In this document: one piece after another, positions 11,925 to 24,860 of the stretch
Layout: each line of letters starts with the position of its first letter
Position numbering within the stretch: position 1 is the stretch's first letter
Assembly (NCBI GenBank): GCA_000231825.2
Contig: JH720313.1
Coordinates: 1 to 64,000 of the forward strand
Source: Tetrahymena elliotti 4EA
Taxonomy: Eukaryota; Ciliophora; Oligohymenophorea; Hymenostomatida; Tetrahymenidae
Length of the DNA: 64,000 nt
Reading direction: 5' to 3'
The notes under the pieces: generated by a model
Told to the model about the DNA's origin: nothing
The model's input: the letters and a program-made list of their open reading frames with translations, nothing else
Databases searched by the model: none
Made by a program: the position numbers and the translations under genes

Positions 11925-13546
11925 TACATTCAACCAAATAAAAATACAAATCATCAAAGTTAAAAATCGCCACTAAATAAATAACTAAATAAACCCACTA
12001 AAAAAGTAAAAGAAAATATATTTACAGCTCATAATTTAATTACAGTGTTATAAAAAATAAAATCCGAGATAGATGTAATGACTATAAGCATTAATTAATC
12101 TATCAATTAAACAAATAATCAAATAAATTATTATCGTCTCTATCAAAATTGATAATAAAATTATAAAACTAATTTAATTATATTAAAATTTTAATCTTCC
12201 ATCAACGCAATTATCACTTAATATAAACCAAACAACTACTCAATAAATATACAACCAACCAAACCATTTTTACAATTTTTAACTATAACAATATAATAAT
12301 AATTATAAAAGATCTAATAAAACTAAATAAATAAATCTTCAAAAAAAGCTTAAGATTTTTCAATATTCTAACACAATTATTTTATTATATAAACTCATTT
12401 TAATTATTTATTTATTATTTAATTAATTTGGAAACTCAAATTTAATTTCTTATGTCTTTGTGAATATCTATCTATTTTAGTATTTACAACATTAATTTAT
12501 TTATATTCACACAAAAATCCTTTTCTCATTTAAATTTATGTCAATTGTACTCATTTTCAATCAATGAAGAGATTAAAAAATGATAAACAGTATTTATTTT
12601 TAATTATTTAGATTAAAAAATCCATCAAAAAAAAAAAATCAATATTTTCCCATTTAATAATTAAAGTTAAACATTTGCAAAAAATAAATTGCCAGTTTTA
12701 ATTTCAATTATAATAATTACTTTAGAATACATTTAATCACTTTTTCCCTCTCCTTTTAATCTTTTTAAATACTAGAAATTTCTATTTTTACATTTTTTAT
12801 TATTAATATTCTTTTGAGGTAGCATTTTAGAAGGTCATCAGTGGTAAAGTATTTTTATTGACTTATGAAATTTTTAATTAAAATATTTGAAATAGCTTTT
12901 TTATTTTAGTATTATTTGTTATTGCCTTTCACAATCTATAATTCTTGAATATACTTCACTTATCATCTGCTGAATGTTTTTGAATTTTGAAATGTAATTA
13001 GTTTTAGATATTAGATTAAGATTATAGAATAGTTAATCAATAATTAGGTGTGTAATTAAAAAACAAAATTTTCTTTCAATCAAATAATAATTTAACTTTA
13101 AAATGATTTGAAATTAATAAATTAATTTTTTTGAAATTATTTTTAGGAAAAGACTTCTCATAAAAGTAAATTATTATCTGATTATTATTTTACATAAAAA
13201 CTCTAAATATACTGAGTATATAAAAATATAGACGTTAAAATATGCATGAATGCTTCTCTATGCATGAGAAATTTGAAAAATGTAGGAATATTGAAAATTT
13301 TAATTATTTATCTCTTTTGATTATTAAGAAAAATCATAGCTAACTAACCAATTCTTTGATATATTATTTTTAAATAGTATTTACTTCAATTAATTAATTA
13401 TTGGTTCACAAGCAAATAAGATAAGAATTAAAGCAAGCAAGCAAATCAATAAATAGCACTAATTATTAAGACTAGTTAAATCATTCATACGAAGTGGATA
13501 AATCATTTTCAGTTTTTTATCTAGCTTAGATAATAATTAAATAAAT
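11925..13546. other. AT-rich intergenic DNA
   Basis: About 1.6 kb with no supported gene; a second GCAAGCAAGCAA microsatellite sits at 13433-13444, about 100 bp before the next start codon. Presumably 3' flank of the preceding gene and promoter of the pseudokinase gene. Confidence 0.55.
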
Positions 13547-16345
13547 ATGGGAGCAAATTAATCTACTGCATCGCCACCAAGAGATTTAGCTGAAAAAACA
13601 GCTGAAGAAGAATAAATCCAAGTTTTAAACTCTAGCTCTATGGATTTAATTGAAAAAACAGCTGATTTCTTAAAGGTTTCAGAAAATGAAAATTATGGAC
13701 GTTTTAAACTAATGTAATATAGAGTAAGTAAAAGACAGTTTGCATTGATTGAAAGGATCACTTCTGACTTCAAAGAGTTTGAAAATTATTGTAGTGACGT
13801 TGATAAAAGATTAAAATTCGATTGTTATTAACTAGTTAGATGGATTAGAGCATACAGATCTTGTGAAAAGGAGTATTGTAGTTCTTTTTTTAAAGTTTTT
13901 GTTAGTTTAGATTTTATACCCCATACTTTATCAGACCAATTAGAATCAAGAAAAAAAAGAAAGACTCATTGCGGTGAAAAGGAAATATTTACAATGATTG
14001 ACTCTGTTTTAACAGGTTTGATTTACTTAAAAAGTCAGAACTTAAATCATAAATTTATTTAGCCCAAGACAATACTTTATGACTAAGTTAATAGAGCTTA
14101 CTTAATATCAGATATTTAGTTTTTAAATGGAGGGATTAGTGAATATTAGCAATATCTATTTGGTGTACCAGCTACTTCTTGTTATCTCTCTCCTCAACTC
14201 TTAAAAGCTCTTAATCATAGATAATAAATTCCAGAGCATAGTATTTCTAAAAGTGATATCTTTTCTTTAGGTCTATGTGCACTAGAAATGGCTACTATGA
14301 AATCAATTCAAAGTATATATGATTTTCATGACTTTAAAATCAACGAAGATATTTTAGAATAGCTTATGCAAGAAGTTTAAGTTATTTATTCTGACCATTT
14401 TTCATAATTACTCTTTTAAATGTTAAGCTTAACTGAAGTGTAACGACCAGATTTTGATGAATTAGCCTATATTTTAAAAGAATTATCTAATAAGCCTTAG
14501 TTTATTGATTCTAGGTAAAGTCTCAGGGCGAGTGTAATTTCTGAAGAGCTGTAAAGAACATCTAGTGGGACTAATAGAAAAAGTGGATTATCAGAAAGGC
14601 CTGCTTCTTGCAATTTACTAAGATCAAAGGAACTAAATAAAAATAACTAAAATAATAACAGTACTCTTGATTAAAGTAAATACTTGCAAAAATAAAACTC
14701 AAGTAATAACAAATTTATGAATGGATTAAAGCCTGCACAATCTATTTTGAAAAAATCTGGGTGGAAAAAAGATGGGACTATTGGCGAAATAGAAGAAGAG
14801 GAGAATTAGTAAACAGCAGTTTATACTTAGAGTGGGGACATAAAAGATCAGCAAATCCCTTTCATAAGAGTATTAGAGCCAATAGTTACTCATGAAAATG
14901 ATGAGGTATTATCTCCTGCTGCTATTAATAGTTAGTAACATCTTGCTGAAATATCTTCTCTCAATTTATTTAGTTAAAGAAATTAGAAATTATCTTCATA
15001 TAATAAAGAAGATCTACTTATGTAGTAATAACAATAACAATAAACTACCTAATAAAGATAAGCAAATGAAAATATAAAAACTTTAAAAAGTAATTAAAAC
15101 ATACCTGAATAATAATCAAATCAAATGTAAAATTTGAATTAATTGTAAAAATAATTAAAACAATAATAAATTAATTCCAGTTAATAATTGTAGAATTCTC
15201 AATAATAATAGTAAATTTAATAAAAATAATAGTTAAACCAACCATAAAATAGATAACAAAGATCCTACTCTTAAATATCTAGTATTTCTTAAAAGCCTGT
15301 TGTTGACACTGTTGAGTAAGAATATGAAGAATTTAAAGCTAAATAAAGGTAAATGTATATGTAGTAAAAACATTAAATTATACAAGATGAGTAAACAAAG
15401 TACTAACAAGAGAAGTAAAACTGGGAATAATAACACTAGTAATACATATAAGAATCAAAAAAATCAGTAGAAAGTCAATAAAATTATCTCTAGTCTCAGT
15501 TTGAAGATAGTAGGAAATACTTAAACTCTTAGCCATAATAATAATATCCTACACAAACAAAAGAGTTTTCAAACTACCTTTAGAATTAAAGGTTTCTATA
15601 GAATACAGATGTCAGTCCATTTGCAGCTGACAAATCTCCTATCAGAAATCATTACTCAAGAATGATGAATAATGTAAACACACCTAATAATTATAAATTA
15701 GACTCTTACTCAAATCCAAGACTTCCACCTAGTAGTAGCAGAAATCATCATATAAAATCTTATAATTAATTAAATAAATCTCCTAAAGGAAATATTAGAT
15801 TCTTTAATGATGAAAACGAGTTTAATCTTGATAATAGATTAACAGGCAGATCTAACTTTCAAAATAATTTTAATGAAAACACCATGTTTAACGACTATTA
15901 ATCATATAATAACTTAAATAATAGCAGATTAGATAATAGTGTGATTAACAGTAAAGCAGATATGAGCATGCTTAGTAACTATGAAATAAAAGATATACAT
16001 ATTTAACCTTTAAGAAGAAATGATACAAACATACAGAATACTCTAAACTTATTAGAGGAAAAAATAGACAAAATTGATTAGAGTCTCAATAATGCTAAAA
16101 AACCCTTAAGAAGTTCTTCAAATAACTCTTTTGCCTTCCATTAAAATAGTAAACTCCTATCAAACAATAATTAAAAAGGATAGCATAATTAATAGTATTC
16201 TAAAAATAACTAATAAAGAAATGTAGGATCTTCTGCTAAAAGTTATGGTTATTACAATCAAAATTATGACAGCAAAAATGTTTATCCTACCACTCCTTTT
16301 TAGAATGCTTACAATTTTGATAATACTTATCACTCAAAAATATGA
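13547..16345 (+). CDS. Myristoylatable pseudokinase with long Q/N-rich C-terminal tail
   Basis: A single-exon frame of 932 codons. The N-terminus MGANQSTAS fits an N-myristoylation signal. Residues about 55-320 resemble a degenerate protein kinase: the activation-loop end reads FGVPATSCYLSPQLL (in place of a GT..Y.APE-type motif) near residue 205, and SKSDIFSLGLCALEMAT near 235 matches the SD.WS.G helix. The catalytic loop HRD..xN and DFG are not recognisable (NLNHKFIQPKTILYD lies at that place), so phosphotransfer is unlikely. From about residue 340 the chain becomes low-complexity, with glutamine runs near 485-590. It shares layout and sequence with the gene at 36787-39783, so the two are paralogues. 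A membrane-attached scaffold or regulator is inferred; partners unknown. Confidence 0.82.
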
Positions 16346-17010
16346 AACTAATTTATTTTTCTTTTTTGTATAGTATAAAAAATTATTATGTCAATGTTTA
16401 ATTATTAATTTATTTTAAATATTTTCTAATCAGTATTTTAACATTCATTTTCTTAATATCTTTAGTTCCTGATTTAATTTATTTACAAAATATTTAGCAC
16501 TTAACACCATCTAAATAAATACTAAATCATCAAAATGGTACTGAAGAATAAATTATTTTTTAATTATTTAATAATATCAATTTTCACTTTTAATAAAAAT
16601 ATTAAATTTTTGAAAAAACAAAATTTAGCTTATGATAAAAAAGACTTATAATTATTAGAGGTAAAAACATTATCAACATTAGCCTAAGTAATAAACTTCC
16701 AAATCATCAATACAGCTAACTAATTTACATATTTATAATTTAATAATATTCGATCAAATATTTTCACTTTTTCAAATGCAGATTCACTTTTGCTTGATTT
16801 TGATGAAATTTTTTTAATCAATTTTAAACTAAATTCTGAAATTATTAATTGAAAATAAAACAAATAAACCAAAAATAAATATTAAATTAGATAATGATTA
16901 ATATGTTTTTTTATAAAAAGATATAGACAGGTTAGGTTTTAGAGAAGTAAGAGAATAATATTAACTAAAATAATTTCCGACTAAATTAAAATTAAAAACT
17001 GATCATTGAA
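16346..17010. other. Convergent intergenic region
   Basis: Very AT-rich 3'-to-3' spacer between a plus-strand and a minus-strand gene; nothing else seen. Confidence 0.6.
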
Positions 17011-19843
17011 TCAAGGATCATTTTACTAATTATTAGCAAAGAATGCATTGCTACTAGTATTGTGTTCTTCTTATTCTAATTTTTATTCTTCATCTAAATT
17101 TGTTTATTATTGAAGATTTGACTCTTCATTTTCACAGTCTTATTGAGATTCTTCATCTTCATCATCAGGTTCTTCACAGTCTATATCTTCTTATTCTAAT
17201 TGATTGCTTGAATCACTTCTTTCTGTATTTTCTTTATTTTGGATAGGTATTTCTTCTTCACCTTCATCTTCCTCCTCCATAATTTAATTTTGATTACTGT
17301 TATTTGCATTTGATGTTTACTTATTGCTTGGTATCAAAGATTAGAACGTTTATTTAATACATTCTATTGCTGAAAATTTCTTTTTTTCTGTAAATTTTTC
17401 AGGTAAATTATAATTCAATTCATCAGATAAAAAGAGTCTGACTGTATGATCATCTCCTGCAGCTATTAACATTCCAGGGAAAACAGGATTGAAGTGAACT
17501 TGATTTATAGTTTTTTTCATTTCCTTAAAAATTTTATAAAAATGATTTTAAAATGTTTTGTATTTCTTTTAAAATTTCTTAAACTTACTTCTTCGAACGA
17601 GTCGTATTCATTTTCTGTATTTATTTTTTGGCTCTCTACCTCCATTTTTAATGAACAGCTATTTTAAGTGTTCTTAAATTATTAATTGTCAAATCCATTT
17701 TAGCCAATAGGGAACTACTCTATTTTTGTTTCACTTAAGTGATCATTATGAATAATACAAATAGGTTTTTAAGGGATATTCTTATGCCAAATAAAAATTT
17801 TTCCATCTTCATCACCTATTAATTATTTTTAAAATTATTGAATTATAAATCTTTTTATAAATAAAAAAAATCACCTATTGCAACATATTCATCTTTCATA
17901 GAGGCACGTAGGTAACAATCCACTTATTTAAAGCCAACGAAACTTGCTTCTAATTCACTTGTTTCAATATTCCACATATTTAAGCTATTAACATCTTTAC
18001 CTAAAACGCTTAGTAAAATGTGAGATCCATTACTTGATAAATTGGCATTGACAATTTCATTTTTTTCAACAAAGAATCCAACTTCTTATTTTTTATTTAA
18101 GTTGATCAAAGATATACGTCCTTATTTGCAAACAGAAATTAAATCTTGCATATTAGGATGAAGGTGAATACTTTAATTATCATATTCACACTCGATTTTG
18201 GTAACTTTATCAGTTGAATAATCCCATTTATATATAAATTTATCTTCCGATGTATAGAGGATCTAGCTTTTATCATTTTTTTCAGGTAAAAATATTATAC
18301 TAATTATACTTTTATCTTTCACTTGTTGATCCATCATATTTTTTACTTATTCTATTGTTTATTTTTCAAAATTAATTTTCCACACAATTATATGCTTATT
18401 ATCTTAACTTGTTACTATCATGTCACCTTTTTAATTCCATGAAAAGCACTATACTGAGCTTTTATCATTTAAATCTTTTTTAACTACAAGCTCTAGTTCA
18501 ACCTTACTTGAAGATTTATAATTAGAATTTTTATTTGATTTTTTAACAAGTTTTTTTTCATTTGTCTTATGCTTTTAGATCTTAGATAAACTAGGGGATT
18601 TTTTCTTAGCTAAGTTATCTTGATTTAATGCTTAAGTGCTTTCCATTTAAGTCTGAGGGGAATTTTCATTGTCTTCTTTTAATAACTGCTAATTAGATTA
18701 TGTTGGAGTTGAATTTGTTTTTGATATTTCTTTTTTAGTTTTTTTCATTGATGTCGCTCCAGAATTTTATGAATTAGATATATTTGTAGTAGATGCTTTT
18801 GTATTGATTTTTTTCTTAACTATTCTCCATATTGCTATTGTTGACTTTTTGCAAATAGAAGCAGCATATAAACCATTAGGTGAAAACTATACATGCCAAA
18901 CTTCATCTTCATGCACTTTGTGTTCACTTGCTAGATAGTTAGGATATCCTCTAGTTCTACAATAATGATTTTCTAGAATAGAAAAATTGGTAGGAAGAGA
19001 TTTATGGACTTAACATTTGAGAATTTAATATGATTTTGCTTGTTTGACAATGGTATTTAGTCTATTTACTGGAGGAATAGATTTTCTCTCTTTGATTAAA
19101 TCCCATATACTGTGAATCAAATAAGTAAAAGAATCTTAAAATGTTTACTTATTTAAATTGTTAGCTTAAGATGAAAGCTAATTATTTTTTTCTTGTTAAG
19201 AGTTTTATTTGGAAGAAACTGCAGAGCTATTTTAAATTTCCTTATTACCTCTGCAATGGATGCTTTAATAATCTGATATTTTATCTTTAGCCTTGGATTT
19301 TTAAATTGTATTTGATGTATTTATTTTCGTTGCTGGACTACTAAAATTATCTACAGAATAAATAATACTATTAATTTATTAAAGAAGTTCTTGCTAATCA
19401 GAATATGCCACTAGACTTGAGAGCAGAGAGAGTTCTGATTGAGAAGAAATAGGTTTTAAATGGTTTCTTAATACTGCAAGAGCATGCTCAATTTACTATT
19501 TCAAGAGATTATCAAAGTATGAATGACGATAAATAAGATATTTACAACGATTTTTACTTTTTTCGTCTAAAAAAGGAAGATTAACGCAATACTGTGTTGC
19601 TTCTTCCCATTAACTAGATAAAATGAGTTGTTTGAATTTTTTCATTTCAGCAGTTTCGATTCATATATTACTTTCATTCATTAAGGTGTCAACTGTTTTT
19701 TCAAAACCCATTTGCTCTAGGGCCTACATCATAATTTTAATGATTTCTTCCTTATTTTAATTATTTTTGAACAAATTGAAATGATTCATTTCTTAAATGT
19801 TCTTGTCCACTAAATTCTCAAACTTAAAAGTGAGCGGATTCAT
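17011..19843 (-). CDS. LisH-CTLH-WD40 protein (WDR26/GID7-like) with in-frame TGA
   Basis: Exons on the minus strand: 19843-17875, 17815-17589, 17523-17011, totalling 903 codons including the stop. Residues about 25-60 form a LisH motif (IIKIMMQALEQMGFEKTVDT). A CTLH-type helix set follows (EMKKFKQLILSSQWEEATQY), as in WDR26/GID7, substrate-recruiting subunits of the GID/CTLH ubiquitin ligase. WD40 repeats start near residue 305 (HEDEVWHVQFSPNGLYAASI) and continue to about 780, with a low-complexity insert after the first repeat. The C-terminus is strongly acidic (EEEDEGEEEIPIQ). Odd: codon 61 (19661-19663) is TGA, between the LisH and CTLH segments. The frame and conserved sequence continue on both sides, so this is a nonsense change, a sequencing error, or a recoded codon. 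An alternative start downstream would lose LisH. Confidence 0.8.
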
Positions 19844-20564
19844 ATTCTAATTTAATAAAATACTAAAATGGTCTTTTCCTTTTTTAACTTAGTTATTTAT
19901 TTTTCTAGTTTTTTATTTTAAAAATTTTATCAGATATTTTCTTTTAGTTTTTGTCTGAAATTCTTTTGATTTGTGAGTTTCTTTTCTACTTAAAATAATC
20001 TTCCTATTCTTTTATTTTATTGGTGAATAATATTTAATCAAATCTCTCTAATACATTTCTTTTCTACTTCTCTATATTAATTTTCATTGCTTCTCTTCTT
20101 CAATTTAAAATTTCTCAATCTATTTTTAAAATATTTGTTTTGTTTTTTTGCAAACTCATAAATCATAATTCACAATTTAAAAAATGAAATCATTCTTTTA
20201 AAAGATAAAAGAAAAGCTTATCATTTTAAAAGTTTTTAAATATTGACAAGGTAAATAAAATAATTTAATTTGATAAAAATGGAACATGAAAAGCAATCAA
20301 CTATTAAATTGTAAGAAATCTAAGGAGATTTTTTTTATTATATAACTATTTTAACTGATCTGACCTAATCAATTAATATAGTGTAGAAAGAATCTATTTT
20401 AAGATTTAAGTATTTGGTTATAATTTATTTTTATTGAATAACAAACACTCTCAGTAGATTTAACTTTTCAGTGATATTTTTTTTAATTTCTCAATTTGTT
20501 TTGATTTAATTAAGAAGAATATAATTTATTTATTTTTTATACTTCCATATAAAAATCTTAAAAC
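19844..20564. other. Divergent intergenic (bidirectional promoter) region
   Basis: Separates the start of the minus-strand WD40 gene and the start of the plus-strand membrane-protein gene. AT-rich, no gene visible; likely contains both promoters. Confidence 0.55.
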
Positions 20565-22647
20565 ATGAAAAGCCTACTTTTAGTATTTTCTCTAATTAGT
20601 TTTGTATATAGTCAAGTAGAAGCTTATAATTAGCTTGATTATTTAAGTATGCATTTTAATTTAGCTATGAAATTCCTAACTTAGATTATAAAAGTAATTC
20701 TAATAATTGTATGAAAATAGATCCAAAGAATTCTTTCTTTAAGCTATCCTTATTTGATGTAAACAACAAAAGCATTAAGACTTCTAATATAGGTTAAATA
20801 ATATCATGTAAAGTTGATGGAGATAATATGAGAGATTTAGTTTTTATTTATGATACCAAGCTTTATTTGTAAATTTTTATTAATTTTTGTTTGTTTAATT
20901 TAATGAATTTTTATTATTAAAGGTGTTAAGATATAGTTTACAATGCATCTTTAAACTATACTTCTATTATAAGTGAGGGTAAGTATTCATAATTGTAAGC
21001 TTTAGGAAAAGACTCATACTAAAATATTTTTGGATTTTCTGAACAAGTAATTCTTAAATATATAAAGATATTTTAATTGTAACATTATACTAAAAATAAA
21101 AAAGGATCGCAAAGGATATATTTTCTAAAATAAGTTTAAAAACAATTTAGATTAATGGCAAAAGTTAGAAGTTTTTTCAATTTAAGAGATAGAGTAGCAA
21201 TTAAAAGTAAATATAATTACTCAAATATAATTATAATTAGGATATTTTTAACTTTAGATTTCTCTTTCTGACTTAATTGATGTAAGAGTAGAGTAACCTG
21301 CAAAAGGAAAGACTCAATTTGCTATATTAGCATTTGATAAGCTAGCAAAATAATATTACATTATTAGGTAATTTATTATTAAATACTACTTTTTAGAACT
21401 TGAAAATATAATATCAATTTAGTTAAGTTAAAATTTAAAGTTATAGAGAAGTGAATGATATTATAATTACTTAAATGCATTATGAAATTATTTTGTATAA
21501 ACAGATAATAAACTTATCACTAAGTTTCATATTTTAAAAATATAGAAATCATTTTACATTGTAGCATACTACTTATGAAGTAATTTATAAAGGTGTCTAG
21601 TCAGCTAAAATTTTATATTTTAATTTTGCTGAAAACTAATACTTCTACAGCATTGATAACATAGTAAATATATGATAATAGAAATGAATAAATAATAATT
21701 AATAAAATATTTTTAAAAGCTATTGGATGAGAATAAAAATAAGTATGACTTAACTTATGAAATAAAGTAAGTCTTTTAATATAGATCTAATTCAAACAAT
21801 TAATTTGTTGCTATGATTTCTGAGAATCCTTATGTAATTTTACTTGCAAAGGGTAATGATGATAAATAGTATGAAGTCAAAAAGACAACTCTTGAATATG
21901 CAAATTACTATTAAAATCAAGATTCTTCTCTTACTTTTTGTTTAGAATTTTAATTTTTTGATTTCTTTGGAAAAGAAGCTAGGAACTATCTTTGTTAAAT
22001 GAAAAACGCTTTCAGTAAATATTATTTATTTATATTTCTTTTTTATCTTACTAAAAATTAAAAAGGATATATTTTTGAGTTTCCAATGCAAAGCAACTCG
22101 GAGAGTAAAGATAAATTACTTTATAGTGCAATAGATTTAGATGTTTTTTCCAATGAAAAATCTTTTAATCATAAAACATTATATGAACATGATATTATAA
22201 AACTTGATCATGGCGTTCTAGAGGGTTAGGTTTTATTGATTAATACTCCTGATGGGCTTTTTATAATTTAAAATACCTAACCAAACTTTGACGGTAATAA
22301 ATTCACTAATTCATTTTATTTATTCTTTATTACTATTTGCATAAAATTAAGATTTGTGGAGCACTAACTTCTGGTTTGAATTGATGGCTTTAACTATTTC
22401 ATTAATTTTACTATTTGGAAGCATTCACTTTTATCGTTTCGGGCAAAGGTCCTATTCTGTAAAAATACATTTACTTAAAAAAGATTATTTTTAAACTTCA
22501 GTAAAAAATTTAAAGGGAGAAACAAAATAAGTCCAATTAAATAAAAACTATTAAGCTGATAATGAAGATGATGACGACGACGACGATGATGATGATTTTG
22601 ACTTTGATTTTCCCTCAAGAAAAAATAACAGAAAAACCACAATTTGA
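20565..22647 (+). CDS. Type I single-pass membrane protein with acidic cytoplasmic tail, unknown family
   Basis: A secretory-pathway protein assembled from phase-consistent exons 20565-20615, 20648-20868, 20923-21206, 21241-21367, 21423-21663, 21720-22014, 22066-22293, 22352-22647. Exon 1 encodes a clear signal peptide (MKSLLLVFSLISFVYSQ). A poorly conserved lumenal region of about 500 residues follows. Near the end one hydrophobic span (FELMALTISLILLFGSIHF) crosses the membrane. The cytoplasmic tail of about 75 residues contains a run of ten aspartates. The signal-anchor layout suggests an ER, endosomal or surface receptor-like protein. Two introns are very short (20616-20647, 32 bp; 21207-21240, 34 bp). 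The 51-bp intron at 22015-22065 is in frame and could be retained. The family is not recognised. Confidence 0.68.
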
Positions 22648-22970
22648 TTTTGTAATAAATTAGAATTTTCAAATTAAAAAACATACACAGGCACACATGC
22701 TTAAAAACATAAATCTACTTTTAGAAATCAAATAAATAGGTATAAGAATTAAGAGTTTTATTTATTAAGAGTATTTATGTTAGTTAATGTAGATAATTTA
22801 TATTATTCGTTTATTTTATATTTATCTATTTATTTGTTTTTATCTTAACTCATAATTTATTTATTATCCAAGATCTAATAAGACTACATTTTTTTTTCCC
22901 CTTTTTTTGGTTGTTAATTATTTGATTTTCTGATTTTTTTTATATGGAATTTCTCTTAAAAATAAACTTT
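22648..22970. other. Convergent intergenic region
   Basis: Short AT-rich 3'-to-3' spacer; no feature seen. Confidence 0.6.
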
Positions 22971-24026
22971 TCAGATTCTTTCCCTTTTCGGATCATAGTT
23001 CAATCCATTTTAATAATTGTATCTTTCATTAGAATTTCTACTACCATATCTATTTTACAAATCTCTATCCTATAAATTTATAAAATAATATTAATTTTGT
23101 TTGTAAAGTTAATTAATTAATACTGTTGGAGATATAAAGGAAGCATCATAGCCTCTTTTTTTTAGTTAATTTAAAGTTGAAGCATCTGTGACAAATCTCT
23201 GTCCGGTTTCTGGGTCATAGACAACATATTGTTCAGATGAGTTTAATAATTTTAAAACCAAGACATCAAAAATTAAATAGAACCCAAGGATAACAAATGT
23301 AAAAGCTAATAATTTTTTCTTTGTTAACCTCATTTTCTCTTCAGCTGACATTTATGGCTCAAAATCATACTATATTTAATACAATTAATATTGTTATTTC
23401 AACAAAATTAAATAAACTTCTAAACAAATCGTTATTATATGGTTTTTTTTAATTTTCTTTAAATTTATAAATTCATTTACATTATTTTATGTGGAATATG
23501 GGTTTTGCATTTCTTAATAAAACTGAGATTTACTAAAATTGGATGTATAAAAGTCTCCCTAAGTTTGTCTGTTAGCTTCTGCAGAAGAGTGATACTATTA
23601 TTCATAACGTTTATAATCGTATTTTTAATTTTTTCTGTTCCCATATTAATAATATTAGCCATAATTTTATTAGCTATATTATTAAGAATAGTTAGACTAA
23701 CCATTATTTTAAAATGGGTTTGATCTCATTGAAATGTATTCATTTTTAGATTATTCATCACTTAATATCTCATATGCCTCATTAATTAACTTAAAATGCT
23801 CTGCATTATCTTTATTAACATCAGGATGATATTATTTAACAAGTTTATAATAAGATTTTTTTATTTCATCAGGAGTAGAATTTTCATTAACTTCTAGAAT
23901 TTTGAAGTAGTCTTTACTAAAATCTACTTTCATACTAAAGAATCTCAGAATATTTTAGTGCTTAAATAAGAAGCTTTTGTTAGATTTAAAGCCATTTTTT
24001 AAGTATGGACTAAGTAATTTAATCAT
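22971..24026 (-). CDS. J-domain (DnaJ/Hsp40) protein with mitochondrial-type presequence and membrane anchor
   Basis: Exons on the minus strand 24026-23481, 23369-23124, 23069-22971; 296 residues. The first 32 residues (MIKLLSPYLKNGFKSNKS...) are basic, Phe-rich and lack acidic residues, like a mitochondrial targeting sequence. The J domain follows at about 33-95 (DYFKILEVNENSTPDEIKK, then YHPDV carrying the essential HPD, then HFKLINEAYEILSD). A Gln/Tyr-rich linker leads to one hydrophobic helix at about 205-230 (LLAFTFVILGFYLIFDVLVL) and a polar C-terminus. J proteins stimulate the ATPase of Hsp70; this one would recruit Hsp70 to a membrane, perhaps mitochondrial. The 54-bp intron 23070-23123 is in frame and is called because of its splice sites and AT content. 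The start at 24026 is chosen because it adds the presequence; an internal Met just before the J domain is the alternative. Confidence 0.82.
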
Positions 24027-24860
24027 ATCTTACTTATTTTAATTTTGAAATACAATATTATTAATATTTCTGGTTTTTTCTATTTATGCATTGAAATTAA
24101 TCATCAGTCAAATTTGATAAAAATCATCAAGATTCCTAAAATTTTGCTATTTACATGTTAAGCAGTAGTTTATATTCTATTGATAGATTAATAAATAAAT
24201 AGAATAAGTATTATTTTATTTAATTCTTAAAATTTTATTCTAATTTAATTTTAATTTATAGCTAAACAGAATTTTATTCAAGAAAAAATAAATATTTTAA
24301 AGTAATCTAGTTCAAATTTGAATTTTTTCTTAATAGCCATAGCAATCCTAAAAATGAATGTTCTTTCAAAAAAAAAATAGAAAACTTTTTTTAATGATTT
24401 AAATTTTATAAAAGTTCATTGATTAATATCAACAATTTAAGTTAATAATAATTATTTACTAAGTCTATCAATAAAAAAGAATTTTTTTTATTATTTCAGT
24501 TATAAAGCTATGTCATAAATATACATTTTATATACAATAGAGTAAAATAATTTTAAGCATTAAAGCAGTATTTTTAATTTTGGTTAATTAAATTTTTTCT
24601 ATAAGACAAAAGTAAATGAGTTTATTGATTTTTCTTTTTTCTATTTTATTACTAAATTTTTAAACAAATTTCTCTCTTAAATAATGATAAATTTAAATAA
24701 ATACTATTCTTTTCATTAGTATTAAGAGTATGTTGTTTCTTAATTTTAATTATTTAATTCTTTACGGTTATTCACATATTTAGCAAAATAATTTATTTTT
24801 ATTGTTAGTGAGAAAGATAATTTAAAATATTTTTAAAGAACCTTTTTCTAAATATATTTT
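24027..24860. other. AT-rich intergenic DNA
   Basis: Between the start of the J-protein gene and the 3' end of the RING gene, both on the minus strand. No gene visible; promoter of the J-protein gene expected near 24030-24200. Confidence 0.55.

Noticed and set aside
19602..19671. Intron removing the in-frame TGA of the WD40 gene
   Set aside because: A GT..AG pair exists, but its length is not a multiple of three and it would delete the conserved CTLH segment and shift the frame.
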